NCBI RefSeq assembly: GCF_003051085.1 | Contig: NZ_QAOM01000003.1 | Span: 1-64,000, forward strand | DNA from: Trichococcus patagoniensis | GTDB lineage: Bacteria > Bacillota > Bacilli > Lactobacillales > Aerococcaceae | DNA: 64,000 bases | Reading direction: 5' to 3' | In this document: positions 18,772 through 30,137 of the stretch, piece by piece | Layout of the letters: every line of letters begins with the position of its first letter | How positions within the stretch are numbered: position 1 is the stretch's first letter | Notes under the pieces: generated by a model | Seen by the model: the letters and a program-made list of their open reading frames with translations, nothing else | What the model was told of the DNA's origin: nothing | Databases searched by the model: none | Program-made: the position numbers and the translations under genes

Positions 18772-20862
18772 TTACTCTTCGCTATTTTTTCCGCTCTTCT
18801 TGATGATTTCTTCTTGAACAGATTTAGGAACTGCTTCGTAATGATCGAATGTCATTGAGAACGTTCCGCGGCCTTGTGTAGAAGAACGTAAAGTCGTAGC
18901 ATATCCAAACATTTCTGATAATGGAATGCTGCTCTTAACGATTTGTGCGTTACCGCGTGCTTCAGTACCTTCGATACGTCCACGACGAGAACTTACATGA
19001 CCCATTACATCTCCCAAATAATCATCAGGAACTGTAATTTCTACAGCCATCATTGGTTCAAGGATTGCAGGGTCAGCTTTTTTAGCTGCGTTACGCAAAG
19101 CAAGTGAAGCAGCAACTTTAAATGCTGTTTCAGATGAATCGACATCATGGTAAGAACCATCATACAATTTAGCTTTAACGTCAACTAAAGGATAACCAGC
19201 CAACACACCGTTTTCCATTGCGTCTCTCAAACCAGCTTCAACTGCAGGGATGTATTCACGAGGAACAACCCCACCGACGATAGCATTTTCAAACGCAAAT
19301 CCAGCGCCTTCTTCGTTAGGAGTAAATTCAACCCATACGTGACCGAATTGACCTTTACCACCTGATTGACGAACGAATTTACCTTCAGATTGAACTGATT
19401 GACGGAATGTTTCACGGTAAGATACTTGAGGAGCACCTACTGTAGCTTCAACTTTGAACTCACGTCTCATACGGTCAACGATGATGTCCAAGTGCAACTC
19501 ACCCATACCAGCGATGATCGTTTGACCAGTCTCTGGGTTAGTGGACGCACGGAAAGTAGGATCTTCTTCAGAAAGTTTCTGTAACGCGATACCCATTTTA
19601 TCTTGGTCAGCTTTTGATTTAGGTTCAATAGCAACTTCGATAACTGGTTCTGGGAAATTCATAGATTCAAGGATTACTTGTTTCTTTTCATCACACAAAG
19701 TGTCTCCTGTAGTCGTATCTTTCAAACCAACTGCAGCAGCGATATCTCCAGCAAATACTTCTGGGATTTCGTTACGGTGGTTAGCATGCATCTGTAGGAT
19801 ACGGCCTACACGTTCGCGTTTACCTTTAGTGGCATTCTGAACGTAAGAACCACTTTGTAGCGTACCAGCGTATACACGGAAGAATGTCAGACGACCTACA
19901 AACGGGTCAGTCATAACTTTAAATGCTAAAGCTGCAAATGGCGCTTCGTCGCTTGCAGGAACAGCAATTTGTTCTTCAGTATCTACGTCAGTACCTGTAA
20001 TGGCTGCAACATCCAATGGTGATGGAAGGTAGTCAATAACTGCATCAAGCAACAATTGAACGCCTTTATTTTTGAAAGCAGAACCGCAAAGCATCGGGAA
20101 AAATTCTACATTACATGTAGCAGTACGGATACCTTGTTTCAATTCTTCTTTCGTAATCTCTTCACCATCAAGATATTTTTCCATCAAAGCTTCATCAGTT
20201 TCAGCAACAGCTTCAACTAATTTAGTGTGCCATTCTTCAGCTGCTTCAAGATAATCCGCAGGGATATCTTCTTCATGGTATTCAGTACCTTCGTCGTTGT
20301 CATAGATTTCAGCCTTCATTTCGACTAAATCAATGATTCCTTTGAATGTATCTTCAGAACCAATCGGCAATTGAATCGGATGCGCATTAGCATTCAGACG
20401 GTCATGGAGAGTGTCTAAAGAGTACAAGAAATCTGCACCCATTTTATCCATTTTGTTAGCGAAAATAATACGAGGAACACCATAAGTTGTAGCTTGACGC
20501 CAAACTGTTTCAGTTTGAGGTTCTACACCTGATTGTGCATCAAGTAAAGCGACAGCGCCATCCAATACACGTAGGGAACGTTCAACTTCAATAGTGAAGT
20601 CCACGTGTCCTGGAGTATCGATGATGTTTACGCGATACCCTTTCCATTGTGCAGTAGTAGCAGCTGAAGTGATGGTAATACCACGTTCTTGTTCTTGTTC
20701 CATCCAGTCCATTTGTGAAGCACCCTCGTGGGTTTCACCAATCTTATGGATTTTACCGGTATAGTACAAAATACGTTCAGTTGCCGTTGTTTTACCAGCG
20801 TCAATATGAGCCATGATACCGATATTTCTCGTATTATGTAGAGAAAATTCTCTTTGTGCCAT
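18772..20862 (-). CDS. fusA: Elongation factor G
   Basis: EF-G catalyses translocation and, with RRF, ribosome recycling. The product is 696 aa from the ATG at 20862 ([20 protein letters not shown]), which has GAGAGGTG ten bases upstream. A TTG three codons earlier sits too close to that site. G1 is AHIDAGKT (18-25), with DTPGHVDF and NKMD further on. Domains II-V follow, ending near [14 protein letters not shown]. The gene lies between rpsG and tuf. Confidence 0.98.
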   Translation of the reverse strand: MAQREFSLHNTRNIGIMAHIDAGKTTATERILYYTGKIHKIGETHEGASQMDWMEQEQERGITITSAATTAQWKGYRVNIIDTPGHVDFTIEVERSLRVLDGAVALLDAQSGVEPQTETVWRQATTYGVPRIIFANKMDKMGADFLYSLDTLHDRLNANAHPIQLPIGSEDTFKGIIDLVEMKAEIYDNDEGTEYHEEDIPADYLEAAEEWHTKLVEAVAETDEALMEKYLDGEEITKEELKQGIRTATCNVEFFPMLCGSAFKNKGVQLLLDAVIDYLPSPLDVAAITGTDVDTEEQIAVPASDEAPFAALAFKVMTDPFVGRLTFFRVYAGTLQSGSYVQNATKGKRERVGRILQMHANHRNEIPEVFAGDIAAAVGLKDTTTGDTLCDEKKQVILESMNFPEPVIEVAIEPKSKADQDKMGIALQKLSEEDPTFRASTNPETGQTIIAGMGELHLDIIVDRMRREFKVEATVGAPQVSYRETFRQSVQSEGKFVRQSGGKGQFGHVWVEFTPNEEGAGFAFENAIVGGVVPREYIPAVEAGLRDAMENGVLAGYPLVDVKAKLYDGSYHDVDSSETAFKVAASLALRNAAKKADPAILEPMMAVEITVPDDYLGDVMGHVSSRRGRIEGTEARGNAQIVKSSIPLSEMFGYATTLRSSTQGRGTFSMTFDHYEAVPKSVQEEIIKKSGKNSEE

Positions 20863-20947
20863 CTTCTTCAAACACCTCTCTCTTATTAAAGTAATTGCAA
20901 GTCCATTTTATTGGAAAAATGGTGACTTACACAACCATAAAGCAAAT

Positions 20948-20975
20948 TTCTTGCAAGAAAAAATTCTTGCAAGAA
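20948..20975. repeat. Two tandem 12-bp palindromes between rpsG and fusA
   Basis: TTCTTGCAAGAA occurs at 20948-20959 and again at 20964-20975, separated by AAAA, just after the rpsG stop. Each copy is self-complementary, and together they can form one longer hairpin with an A/T-rich loop and flanks. It may act as an attenuator, an RNA processing site or a 3'-end hairpin that sets the fusA/rpsG ratio. Confidence 0.6.
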
Positions 20976-20979
20976 AATT

Positions 20980-21450
20980 TTACCAACGGTAATGAGCGAA
21001 AGCTTTGTTAGCTTCTGCCATTTTATGTGTATCTTCACGTTTCTTAACTGAAGCACCAGAGTTGTTAGCAGCATCCATAATTTCTTTAGCTAGACGCTCT
21101 TCCATAGTATCTTCACCGCGTAGACGAGAGTAGCTTACCAACCAACGTAATCCTAAAGCCATACGACGATCTGGACGTACTTCGATAGGAACTTGGTAGT
21201 TAGAACCCCCTACACGACGTGCTTTTACTTCTAAAACAGGCATGATGTTTTTCATAGCTTGTTCGAAAACTTCCAACGGGTCGTTTCCTGTAGATTCTTT
21301 AATCATTTCAAATGCGTTATATAAGATTGTAGCAGCTTTACCACGTTTTCCATCAACCATGATACGGTTGATCAAACGAGTCACCAATTTTGAATTGTAA
21401 ATCGGATCTGGCATTACTTCACGTTTTGTAACTGGACCTTTACGAGGCAT
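20980..21450 (-). CDS. rpsG: 30S ribosomal protein S7
   Basis: S7 nucleates assembly of the 30S head and lines the E site; in E. coli it also represses the str operon. The 156-aa product begins [20 protein letters not shown] and ends [16 protein letters not shown], both diagnostic. Follows rpsL after 47 nt. Confidence 0.98.
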   Translation of the reverse strand: MPRKGPVTKREVMPDPIYNSKLVTRLINRIMVDGKRGKAATILYNAFEMIKESTGNDPLEVFEQAMKNIMPVLEVKARRVGGSNYQVPIEVRPDRRMALGLRWLVSYSRLRGEDTMEERLAKEIMDAANNSGASVKKREDTHKMAEANKAFAHYRW

Positions 21451-21497
21451 TCAAATTCCTCCTTCCTTAACTTTTGTTTTTTTCGTTTATTGTTTAA

Positions 21498-21914
21498 TTA
21501 TTTTTTCTTAGGTCTCTTAGCTCCGTATTTAGAACGGCTTTGCATACGGTTAGCTACACCGGCTGTATCAAGAGCGCCACGAACGACATGATAACGTACC
21601 CCCGGCAAGTCTTTTACTCGTCCGCCACGGATAAGCACCACGCTATGTTCTTGTAGGTTATGTCCGATACCAGGAATGTAAGCTGTAACTTCTAACAAGT
21701 TAGACAAACGTACACGAGCGTACTTACGTAACGCTGAGTTAGGTTTTTTCGGAGTCATTGTACCCACACGCGTACAAACACCACGTTTTTGAGGTGAGTT
21801 TGTATTTGTTTGTGATTTTTTGAAGCTGTTGTAACCTTTTCCTAAAGCAGGAGATGTTGATTTTACAATAGCAGATTTGCGTGGTTTACGCACTAGTTGA
21901 TTGATTGTAGGCAT
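21498..21914 (-). CDS. rpsL: 30S ribosomal protein S12
   Basis: S12 controls decoding accuracy and is the streptomycin-resistance locus. I start at the ATG at 21914 ([14 protein letters not shown]), preceded by GAGGAAGGA, giving 138 aa. The 14-codon upstream extension contains the ribosome binding site. The [10 protein letters not shown] segment has the wild-type lysine associated with streptomycin sensitivity. First gene of the str operon, with a leader of about 170 nt. Confidence 0.97.
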   Translation of the reverse strand: MPTINQLVRKPRKSAIVKSTSPALGKGYNSFKKSQTNTNSPQKRGVCTRVGTMTPKKPNSALRKYARVRLSNLLEVTAYIPGIGHNLQEHSVVLIRGGRVKDLPGVRYHVVRGALDTAGVANRMQSRSKYGAKRPKKK

Positions 21915-22092
21915 TGATTTTCCTCCTTCCTCGATGGGATATCTAGGTCCACACATCCAGGTGGTTCCTTTTTAGTTAAAAAAATAAATAAATCGAATAT
22001 TTCGACCTATTATTCTTTCTGTGACAATCATACACCAGTCAGCACGACTGAAAGATATTGTTCAGGAATCTGTGTACAAAATCACCTTATGA

Positions 22093-22121
22093 ATCATAAC
22101 ATGTATATTTCTGACCGTCAA
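22093..22121 (-). promoter_or_regulatory. Sigma-A promoter of the str operon
   Basis: TTGACG (22121-22116) and TATGAT (22098-22093) with a 17-nt spacer on the minus strand. It would give an rpsL leader of about 170 nt. Confidence 0.75.
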
Positions 22122-22214
22122 CCTTTTGTATTGCATTATTTGCAATTTTTTTGTTTTTTTTCGGATTTTTTTTCATGCGATCTGAATGCCTTTTGGGTGC
22201 ACCTCGCCGCTTTG

Positions 22215-22341
22215 CTCCGGTGAACAGAGGCTTCGCCGGAATTCAGACACATTTTGCTTGTGTTCTCCAACGAGAGCAACTTCGTCGGAGTTGCAGCCGC
22301 TAGCTACCGGTGTACTCCGGTAAGGGCCCCGTTCACCGGAG
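22215..22341 (+). repeat. Hairpin-array repeat, copy B
   Basis: Three hairpins with the same order, spacing and spacer types as copy A: CTCCGGTGAA...TTCGCCGGA, then CTCCAACGA...TTCGTCGGAG, then CTCCGGT...CACCGGAG. The second hairpin arm has the paired change ACGA/TCGT relative to copy A. It lies in the gap between the rpsL promoter and the lysS terminator. Confidence 0.8.
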
Positions 22342-22404
22342 ATAGGGGCCCGGCACAGCAACTGGGCTATCCATACATCAATAGAATCTCAAAACAAGAA
22401 AGAA

Positions 22405-22430
22405 GGGGCTACCGCAATTGCGGTAGCCCC
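22405..22430 (-). terminator. lysS terminator palindrome
   Basis: A perfect 26-nt palindrome (13-nt arms) of GGGGCTACCGCAA type, 13 bases after the lysS stop. The minus-strand tail is T-rich but interrupted (TTCTTTCTTG). Probably an intrinsic terminator. Confidence 0.7.
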
Positions 22431-22442
22431 CTCACATTTAAG

Positions 22443-23990
<1,548 letters not shown>

Positions 23991-24028
23991 TTAATATTGC
24001 CAATAAAAGAGTGAAAAATCAAGCCGTC

Positions 24029-25057
24029 TTAGCTATTTATTTCGATTTTTTCGGATGTAGGCGCTTCTTTTGAGGCTTCGCGTTCTTCTATTTCAAAAAT
24101 GAACCGATCCAACAAGTCGACAACTTCTTGTTGTCTGGATGCAGAAGTGACCGCAGCTTTTGTTTTTGAAGCACGCGGAATGCCTTTCAGGTAATAACCT
24201 GCGATGCTGCGGAATTCTTTGACAGCGACTGTTTCGCCCTTAAGATCGGTCAATCGGTCCAAGTGCAGTTTTGCGATTTCCAATTTCTCACGCGGGGTCG
24301 ATTGCGGCAACATCTCTCCGGTTTCCAGATAGTGGACTGTCTGTTTGATCATCCAAGGATTGCTTAAGGCAGCCCGGCCGATCATGACACCATCCACGCC
24401 TGTTTCGTCCATCATCCGCTTCGCGTCTTCAGGCGTCTTCACATCCCCGTTCCCCAATAATGGAATACGCGTCAAAGCTTGCTTGACTTCCTTGAAGATG
24501 TTCCAGTCGGCTTTGCCATCATACATCTGTACGCGTGTGCGGCCGTGCATGGCAACGGCGGCTGCACCAGCGCGTTCTGCAGCCAAGGCATTCTCCACTG
24601 CAAACAGATGATCGGAATCCCAACCGGTCCGCATTTTCACGGTTACAGGCTTATCTACGGCATCCACGACAGCGGAAACCATTTCATAGACTTTGCCCGG
24701 ATCCAACAACCACTTGGCTCCGGCTTCCGCCTTGATGACTTTGCTGACGGGACAGCCCATGTTGATGTCGATGATGGCTGCTTCCGTATTTTCCGCCACA
24801 TATTTCGCCGCTTCCACCAGCGTATCCTTGTTGCCGCCCATGATCTGCACGCTCAACGGATATTCATTCGGCTCGATGTGCAGCATCCGCAAAGTCTTCT
24901 CGTTACGGAATTGGATGCCCTTATCGCTGATCATCTCGCAGACGACTAAACCTGCGCCCATCTCTTTGACGGTGACACGGAAGGCAGCGTTGCTGATTCC
25001 GGCCATCGGTGCGACTGCAACCGGATTATTGATTTCAATATTACCAATTTTATACAT
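24029..25057 (-). CDS. dusB: tRNA-dihydrouridine synthase (DusB type)
   Basis: Reduces uridine to dihydrouridine in the tRNA D-loop using FMN and NADPH. The 342-aa product has the TIM-barrel start MYKIGNIEINNPVAVAPMAG, the catalytic cysteine in INMGCPVSKV (near residue 100) and the lysine-containing KMRTGWDSDH. Its place between cysK and lysS is the conserved Bacillota arrangement. DusB rather than DusA or DusC is inferred from context and from the VAPMAGISN opening. Confidence 0.93.
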   Translation of the reverse strand: MYKIGNIEINNPVAVAPMAGISNAAFRVTVKEMGAGLVVCEMISDKGIQFRNEKTLRMLHIEPNEYPLSVQIMGGNKDTLVEAAKYVAENTEAAIIDINMGCPVSKVIKAEAGAKWLLDPGKVYEMVSAVVDAVDKPVTVKMRTGWDSDHLFAVENALAAERAGAAAVAMHGRTRVQMYDGKADWNIFKEVKQALTRIPLLGNGDVKTPEDAKRMMDETGVDGVMIGRAALSNPWMIKQTVHYLETGEMLPQSTPREKLEIAKLHLDRLTDLKGETVAVKEFRSIAGYYLKGIPRASKTKAAVTSASRQQEVVDLLDRFIFEIEEREASKEAPTSEKIEINS

Positions 25058-25204
25058 TTTTTACTTCCTTTATTATTTATTTATGGTGATCTCATCCATT
25101 TTTTGGATGCTCGAAAAACTCTTGGACCATTCTATCATCTTACAATCCGTAAGAAAAGAAAAATATCTTGCCCGATTGCGTTTTGCACCTCAACAATAAG
25201 AAAA

Positions 25205-25234
25205 AAGGACAAGCCATCCGATCGGCCTGTCCTT
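25205..25234 (-). terminator. cysK terminator
   Basis: AAGGACA (25205-25211) pairs with TGTCCTT (25228-25234), with GCC/GGC inside. A run of A on the plus strand just to the left gives the U-tract. It lies 12 nt after the cysK stop. Confidence 0.8.
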
Positions 25235-25246
25235 CTTATACATTTG

Positions 25247-26173
25247 TTATTGTGCACTGAACAGAGGCGTAGACAGGTAGCGTTCCCCGTTATCCGGCGC
25301 CAAAGTCAAGACGGACTTGCCTTTTCCTAATCGGATGGCCACTTCGATCGCACCAGCGATGGCGGCTCCGCCTGAAATGCCCACCAGAATGCCTTCTTCC
25401 TGCGCAACACGGCGAGCCATTTCGAAGGCTTGTTCATTGGAGACTTGGACGATGCCGTTGTAAAGTGTTATGTCCAAGACTGATGGGATAAAGCCAGCAC
25501 CGATACCCTGGATTTTGTGCGGACCTTTCGGCTTTCCGCTCAGTACAGCCGAATCAGTCGGCTCCAGTGCATAAATCTCCACGTTAGGATTGACTTTGCG
25601 TAACGCCTTGCCGACTCCAGTCACGGTTCCGCCCGTTCCGACTCCGGCAATAAAGGCATCAGGCGTCTTGCCTTCAAAAGCCTCGATGATTTCCGGTCCG
25701 GTGATGGCTTCATGCACAGCCGGATTGGCTGGATTATCGAATTGCATCGGCATAAAGTGATCCGGTTGCGCAGCGATTTCCCTTGCTTTCGCAATCGAAC
25801 CGTTCATCCCTTCAGCGCCAGGTGTCAAAACCAACTCTGCGCCATAAGCTGCCAACAATAAGCGTCTTTCCATGCTCATCGTATCCGGCATCACAAAAAT
25901 GGCTTTATAGCCTTTTGCCGCCGCCAGCATAGCCAGTCCGACACCGGTATTCCCGCTAGTCGGCTCTACGATTGTATACCCGGGTTTCAGAAGGCCTTCT
26001 TCTTCCGCCACTTCGATCATATTCAAAGCGATGCGATCTTTCACACTTCCGCCCGCGTTGAAGGATTCCAGCTTGACGAAAACATCAGCCACACCCTCGG
26101 GTACCACTTTATTCAGTTTGATTATCGGCGTTTCCCCGATCAAACTCGCAATTGAAGAGACTATTTTTACCAT
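25247..26173 (-). CDS. cysK: Cysteine synthase A (O-acetylserine sulfhydrylase)
   Basis: Makes L-cysteine from O-acetylserine and sulfide with PLP. The 308-aa product has the PLP lysine in [12 protein letters not shown] (about residue 43), the substrate loop [10 protein letters not shown], the glycine-rich phosphate loop [10 protein letters not shown] and the C-terminal [10 protein letters not shown]. Standard CysK length. It has its own promoter (26237-26265). Lies between hslO and dusB as in B. subtilis. Confidence 0.95.
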   Translation of the reverse strand: MVKIVSSIASLIGETPIIKLNKVVPEGVADVFVKLESFNAGGSVKDRIALNMIEVAEEEGLLKPGYTIVEPTSGNTGVGLAMLAAAKGYKAIFVMPDTMSMERRLLLAAYGAELVLTPGAEGMNGSIAKAREIAAQPDHFMPMQFDNPANPAVHEAITGPEIIEAFEGKTPDAFIAGVGTGGTVTGVGKALRKVNPNVEIYALEPTDSAVLSGKPKGPHKIQGIGAGFIPSVLDITLYNGIVQVSNEQAFEMARRVAQEEGILVGISGGAAIAGAIEVAIRLGKGKSVLTLAPDNGERYLSTPLFSAQ

Positions 26174-26236
26174 GTCGATTCCTCCAGCTCAGATAGATTT
26201 TACTGATCAGTTCCGTCAAACGGATAGATTACGTTC

Positions 26237-26265
26237 ATTGTAGGTTACGTAAAACCGCATTACAA
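26237..26265 (-). promoter_or_regulatory. Sigma-A promoter of cysK
   Basis: TTGTAA (26265-26260) and TACAAT (26242-26237), 17-nt spacer, minus strand, about 65 nt upstream of the ATG. ACGTAA occurs twice around it; whether this is a CymR-type operator cannot be told from the sequence alone. Confidence 0.6.
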
Positions 26266-26282
26266 GCGAAACGCCGGCGACA

Positions 26283-27185
26283 TCAGATGTTGGCAGCGCG
26301 CTTTTCATCAATGGCCTTCACCAGTTCTTGCAGATCTGCTTCCGAATAGTGGTACTTTTCGCCACAGAAATGGCAGACAACCTCAGCGCCATGATCCTCT
26401 TCGATCATTTCATGCAGCTCAGTCTTGCCGATCGAACTCAACCCTTCACTGAAACGTTCTCTGGAACAATCGCAGTGGAAACGCACAGGCATCTTCTCCA
26501 GCACTTCAACATTCTCTTCGCCCAGTATGCGCGTCAAAATCTGTTCAGGCGTTTCCCCATTTTCCATCAATCTGGAGACTAACGGAATGGCTGCGATATT
26601 CTTTTCCACTTTCGTGATGGCTTCATCGCTGGCGTCAGGCATCACTTGGATCATGAAACCGCCAGCAGCTTTGATCGAATCATCGGTGTCCACCAGCACG
26701 CTCAAACCGATGGCTGAAGGGATCTGCTCAGAATTTGCCATGTAGTAGGTGAAGTCCTCGCCCAATTCGCCGCTGACTAGAGAAACTTGCCCCGTAAACG
26801 GTTCTTTCATCCCTAAATCTTTGATGACGGTCAATGTGCCTTCCGTCCCCACAACTGCACGCACATCCAGTTTGCCATCGCCGTTCAAGGAAAGGTTGAC
26901 GTTCGGGTTTGCAATATAGGCTTTGATGTCGCCTTTGCCATTTGCATCTGCGAGTATGCGGCCTCCCAGACCATCTCCATTCACGATGACAGTCATTTTT
27001 TCCTCATTCTTCAATCCGGCAGCAGCCAACAACAAAGTCCCTACCATCGTGCGGCCTAAAGCTGCAGACGAGGCGCTCCATGTATCATGTCTTCTTTGAG
27101 CCTCCGCAACCGCTGCTGTAGCGTCGATCGCATAGGCACGGAATTGTCCTTCATAGGCTAAAGCTTTAATCAAATAGTCACTCAT
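26283..27185 (-). CDS. hslO: Redox-regulated chaperone Hsp33
   Basis: Hsp33 is a holdase activated by oxidation and unfolding under oxidative stress. The 300-aa product has the N-terminal chaperone core starting MSDYLIKALAYEGQFRAYAI and the C-terminal zinc switch with C-x-C (HCDCSRERF) and C-x2-C (VCHFCGEKY). Its position after ftsH is conserved in Firmicutes. No coaX (pantothenate kinase III) lies between them, unlike in B. subtilis. Confidence 0.97.
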   Translation of the reverse strand: MSDYLIKALAYEGQFRAYAIDATAAVAEAQRRHDTWSASSAALGRTMVGTLLLAAAGLKNEEKMTVIVNGDGLGGRILADANGKGDIKAYIANPNVNLSLNGDGKLDVRAVVGTEGTLTVIKDLGMKEPFTGQVSLVSGELGEDFTYYMANSEQIPSAIGLSVLVDTDDSIKAAGGFMIQVMPDASDEAITKVEKNIAAIPLVSRLMENGETPEQILTRILGEENVEVLEKMPVRFHCDCSRERFSEGLSSIGKTELHEMIEEDHGAEVVCHFCGEKYHYSEADLQELVKAIDEKRAANI

Positions 27186-27296
27186 ATATAATCCTCCATC
27201 GCATTCTTAAATTGTTTCTCTATCATTCTACTATAGGTCGGGACGAAAGCAACCACACTTTGCTCACTTACTTTTGCAGAGTTGCTCTTTGATGAC

Positions 27297-27328
27297 AAAA
27301 AGTCCGGGATGATCATCCCGGACTTTTT
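27297..27328 (-). terminator. ftsH terminator
   Basis: A perfect 32-nt palindrome (16-nt arms, AAAAAGTCCGGGATGA type) 18 nt after the ftsH stop. The arms begin and end in A/T runs, so it can stop transcription in both directions. Confidence 0.85.
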
Positions 27329-27345
27329 GCAAAACGCTATTTGTT

Positions 27346-29457
27346 TTATTTTTCTTCCGTATCGGCGGATTCATTTTCTGCTTTTTCATCAGCAGCAGGT
27401 AATGAAACGTTAGCTGGATCTTCAGATTCGTCATCAGCAAGCATCTGCTCTTCTTGACGAACTTTTTCAGCCTCTTTCTTTTCAAGAGCCCGTTTGGCTT
27501 CTTCAAAAGACTGCGCTTTTTCGCTTGGATATTCTTCTGAATTTGAGTCCGAAGGCATTTGGCCGGTTTCGAACAAGCTGCGGATTGTTTTCTCGTCCAA
27601 TGTTTCCAATTCCAACAATTTCGTAGCGATCAAATTCAATTGCTCACGGTGTTCTTCGATGATTTCACGCGCTCTGATATGCGCTTCATTCATCATGCGA
27701 CGGACTTCTGAGTCGATTTGGTAGGCAATATCTTCAGAGTAAGCTTTGGTTTGGCCGTAGTCACGTCCGACGAATACTTGATGGTTCCCTTCATACTGCA
27801 CAGTGCCCAACTTCTCGCTCATGCCGTACTCGGTAACCATGCTTCTGATCAAGCCGGTAGCTTGTTCGAAGTCGTTGCTGGCGCCTGTGGTTTGGACGTT
27901 GAAGACAACTTCCTCCGCAACACGTCCACCAAGCAACCCGACAACTTGTTCCAACAATTCATCCTTCGTCATAAGGAATCGATCCTCTTTCGGAAGCATG
28001 ATTGCATATCCTCCAGCGCGACCGCGCGGAACGATCGTAACCTTGTGGACAATGCGCGCATCACTCAACACCATACCGACTATTGTATGACCCGCTTCAT
28101 GGTAAGCAACCATTTCACGTTCGCGCTTGCTGATGACACGATCTCTCTTGGCAGGACCGGCAATGACACGGTCATGCGCTTCATCAACATCAAGTGCATC
28201 GATTTTTGTTTTGTTCCGTCTGGCCGCGACTAAGGCAGCTTCATTCAACAGGTTTTCCAGATCTGCTCCAGAGAAGCCTGGTGTCTGTTGCGCAACAACC
28301 TTCAGGTCCACATTGCTTGCCAACGGTTTATTGCGGGAATGTACTTTCAGTATCGCTTCACGGCCTTTTACATCCGGTCTGCCGACCAAAATTTGGCGGT
28401 CAAAACGGCCTGGACGGAGCAATGCCGGATCGAGTACATCCGAACGGTTGGTAGCGGCAATTACGATGATGCCTTCATTGCCGGAAAAACCGTCCATCTC
28501 AACCAATAATTGGTTCAGTGTCTGTTCGCGTTCATCATGTCCGCCACCCATACCAGCGCCACGTTGACGTCCGACAGCATCGATTTCATCGATAAAGATG
28601 ATTGCAGGAGCTGCTTTTTTGGCTTGCTCGAACAAATCACGCACACGGCTGGCACCGACACCGACGAACATTTCCACGAATTCCGAACCGGAAATCGAGA
28701 AGAAAGGCACACCGGCCTCACCAGCAACAGCTTTGGCCAACAAGGTTTTACCTGTTCCTGGAGGTCCTTCAAGCAAAACACCCGCCGGAATTCTTGCGCC
28801 AAGTGCCGTGAAACGACGCGGATCCTTCAGGAATTCCACTACTTCAACAAGTTCTTGTTTTTCCTCTTCTGCACCAGCGACGTCAGAAAAACGTACTTTC
28901 ATCGGTTTTTTGGTGGCATCTTCAGACTTCGTTTTGCCGAAGTTCATGACATTGCGGTTACCGCCTTGCCCGCCTCCAGCTTGTCCCATCATCATGTACA
29001 TGAAGAAGATGAAGATGACGATCGGCAATACGCTGAACAGGATGCTGATCCATGCGCCGGACTGATCTTCTTCCAGTGGCACCATCTGTGTATCCGTCGT
29101 TTCGGCGATGTCCGTAATCTGTTTCAGAGTTTCGTCATTCGGTAAGACTCTGGTTGTGAAATTCTTCGTTGTTGTACTGGTCGTATCATCAAACAACAGT
29201 AGATCGCTGGATGAATCAGCCACTTCCAGTTCTTGCTCTGTGCGGTATTCACCGCTGATTTCATACACGCCTGCACCCGGTTGGATCGTAAAACTATCCA
29301 CCTCTTCAGAGTTCAAGGCATCCATAAATTCGCTTGCTGAAATTTCTTGGCTCGTCTCTGTGTCCATGCCGCCTGTAATCATCGAAACCACTGCAATGAT
29401 CGCAAGGAAGATCAGCACATAAAAGCCGCTGCTTTTAAGAAAATTATTTTTTTTCAT
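27346..29457 (-). CDS. ftsH: ATP-dependent zinc metalloprotease FtsH
   Basis: A membrane-anchored AAA+ protease that degrades misassembled membrane proteins and regulators. The 703-aa product has TM1 (about 11-29), an extracytoplasmic domain, TM2 (about 138-157) and a Gly-rich linker. The AAA module has Walker A GPPGTGKT (231-238) and Walker B IIFIDE (286-291), followed by the zinc protease motif HEAGH (453-457). The last 60 residues are acidic and low in complexity. Follows hpt after about 120 nt. Confidence 0.98.
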   Translation of the reverse strand: MKKNNFLKSSGFYVLIFLAIIAVVSMITGGMDTETSQEISASEFMDALNSEEVDSFTIQPGAGVYEISGEYRTEQELEVADSSSDLLLFDDTTSTTTKNFTTRVLPNDETLKQITDIAETTDTQMVPLEEDQSGAWISILFSVLPIVIFIFFMYMMMGQAGGGQGGNRNVMNFGKTKSEDATKKPMKVRFSDVAGAEEEKQELVEVVEFLKDPRRFTALGARIPAGVLLEGPPGTGKTLLAKAVAGEAGVPFFSISGSEFVEMFVGVGASRVRDLFEQAKKAAPAIIFIDEIDAVGRQRGAGMGGGHDEREQTLNQLLVEMDGFSGNEGIIVIAATNRSDVLDPALLRPGRFDRQILVGRPDVKGREAILKVHSRNKPLASNVDLKVVAQQTPGFSGADLENLLNEAALVAARRNKTKIDALDVDEAHDRVIAGPAKRDRVISKREREMVAYHEAGHTIVGMVLSDARIVHKVTIVPRGRAGGYAIMLPKEDRFLMTKDELLEQVVGLLGGRVAEEVVFNVQTTGASNDFEQATGLIRSMVTEYGMSEKLGTVQYEGNHQVFVGRDYGQTKAYSEDIAYQIDSEVRRMMNEAHIRAREIIEEHREQLNLIATKLLELETLDEKTIRSLFETGQMPSDSNSEEYPSEKAQSFEEAKRALEKKEAEKVRQEEQMLADDESEDPANVSLPAADEKAENESADTEEK

Positions 29458-29579
29458 TAGAACCTCCTCGTCAGATATCGTTCTTCGCAGACTTTATCTT
29501 ACGTCTCATCTTTTTTGTTAGTACAATATACTGGTATCTCACTAATCATATCATATCTGACCAATTTTAACGAATGATT

Positions 29580-30119
29580 TTACTCATAAACTTCGGTTTT
29601 TAAAACCCCAATATAAGGGAGGTTCCGGTACTTTTCGTTGAAGTCCAATCCGTATCCGACGACGAACTCGTTCGGAACGTTGATACCAATGTAATCCGCT
29701 TCCAAATCCACGACACGGCGTTCTTTTTTGTCCATCAAAGTGACCACTTTGATGGATTTTGCTTTACGGTATTTGAAGATTTCGATCAGGTAGCTCAACG
29801 TCCGGCCGGTGTCAATGATGTCCTCCACGATCAACAAGTCGCGTCCGTCCACTGTCGTATCCAAATCTTTCAGGATCTTCACATCTCCGCTTGACTCCAT
29901 TCCCGCTCCGTAGCTGGATACGTCCATGAAATCCAATTCCAGATCGCATGCCATCGCGCGCGATAAGTCGGTCATGAACATGACGGCACCTTTCAGTACG
30001 CCGATCACCAATGGATTTTTCCCTTCATATTCTTTCGTCAATTGCGCGCCCAAGTCTTTGACTACTGCGCTGATTTCTTCTTCACTGTATAATACTTCCT
30101 TGATATCAGGATGCAACAT
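29580..30119 (-). CDS. hpt: Hypoxanthine phosphoribosyltransferase
   Basis: Salvages hypoxanthine and guanine to IMP and GMP with PRPP. The 179-aa product has the PRPP-binding loop [17 protein letters not shown] (about residues 97-113) and the family's N-terminal [16 protein letters not shown] start at ATG 30119 (MLHPDIKEV), six bases after GAGGTG; the upstream GTG overlaps that site. It sits 18 nt after tilS, the conserved tilS-hpt-ftsH order. Confidence 0.96.
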   Translation of the reverse strand: MLHPDIKEVLYSEEEISAVVKDLGAQLTKEYEGKNPLVIGVLKGAVMFMTDLSRAMACDLELDFMDVSSYGAGMESSGDVKILKDLDTTVDGRDLLIVEDIIDTGRTLSYLIEIFKYRKAKSIKVVTLMDKKERRVVDLEADYIGINVPNEFVVGYGLDFNEKYRNLPYIGVLKTEVYE

Positions 30120-30137
30120 TTCTTTCACCTCAAAAAT

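Larger units (their letters stand above)
21915..22442. other. Intergenic region upstream of rpsL / downstream of lysS
   Basis: Contains the str operon leader and promoter (22093-22121), hairpin-array copy B (22215-22341) and the lysS terminator palindrome (22405-22430). B. subtilis has an rRNA operon after lysS; no rRNA or tRNA sequence is visible here. Frames at 22173-22361 (minus) and 22254-22454 (plus) are products of the repeat and are rejected. Confidence 0.7.

Noticed and set aside
21915-22442. rRNA or tRNA genes after lysS, as in Bacillus
   Set aside because: No rRNA or tRNA-like sequence is visible; the gap holds a promoter, a repeat and a terminator.
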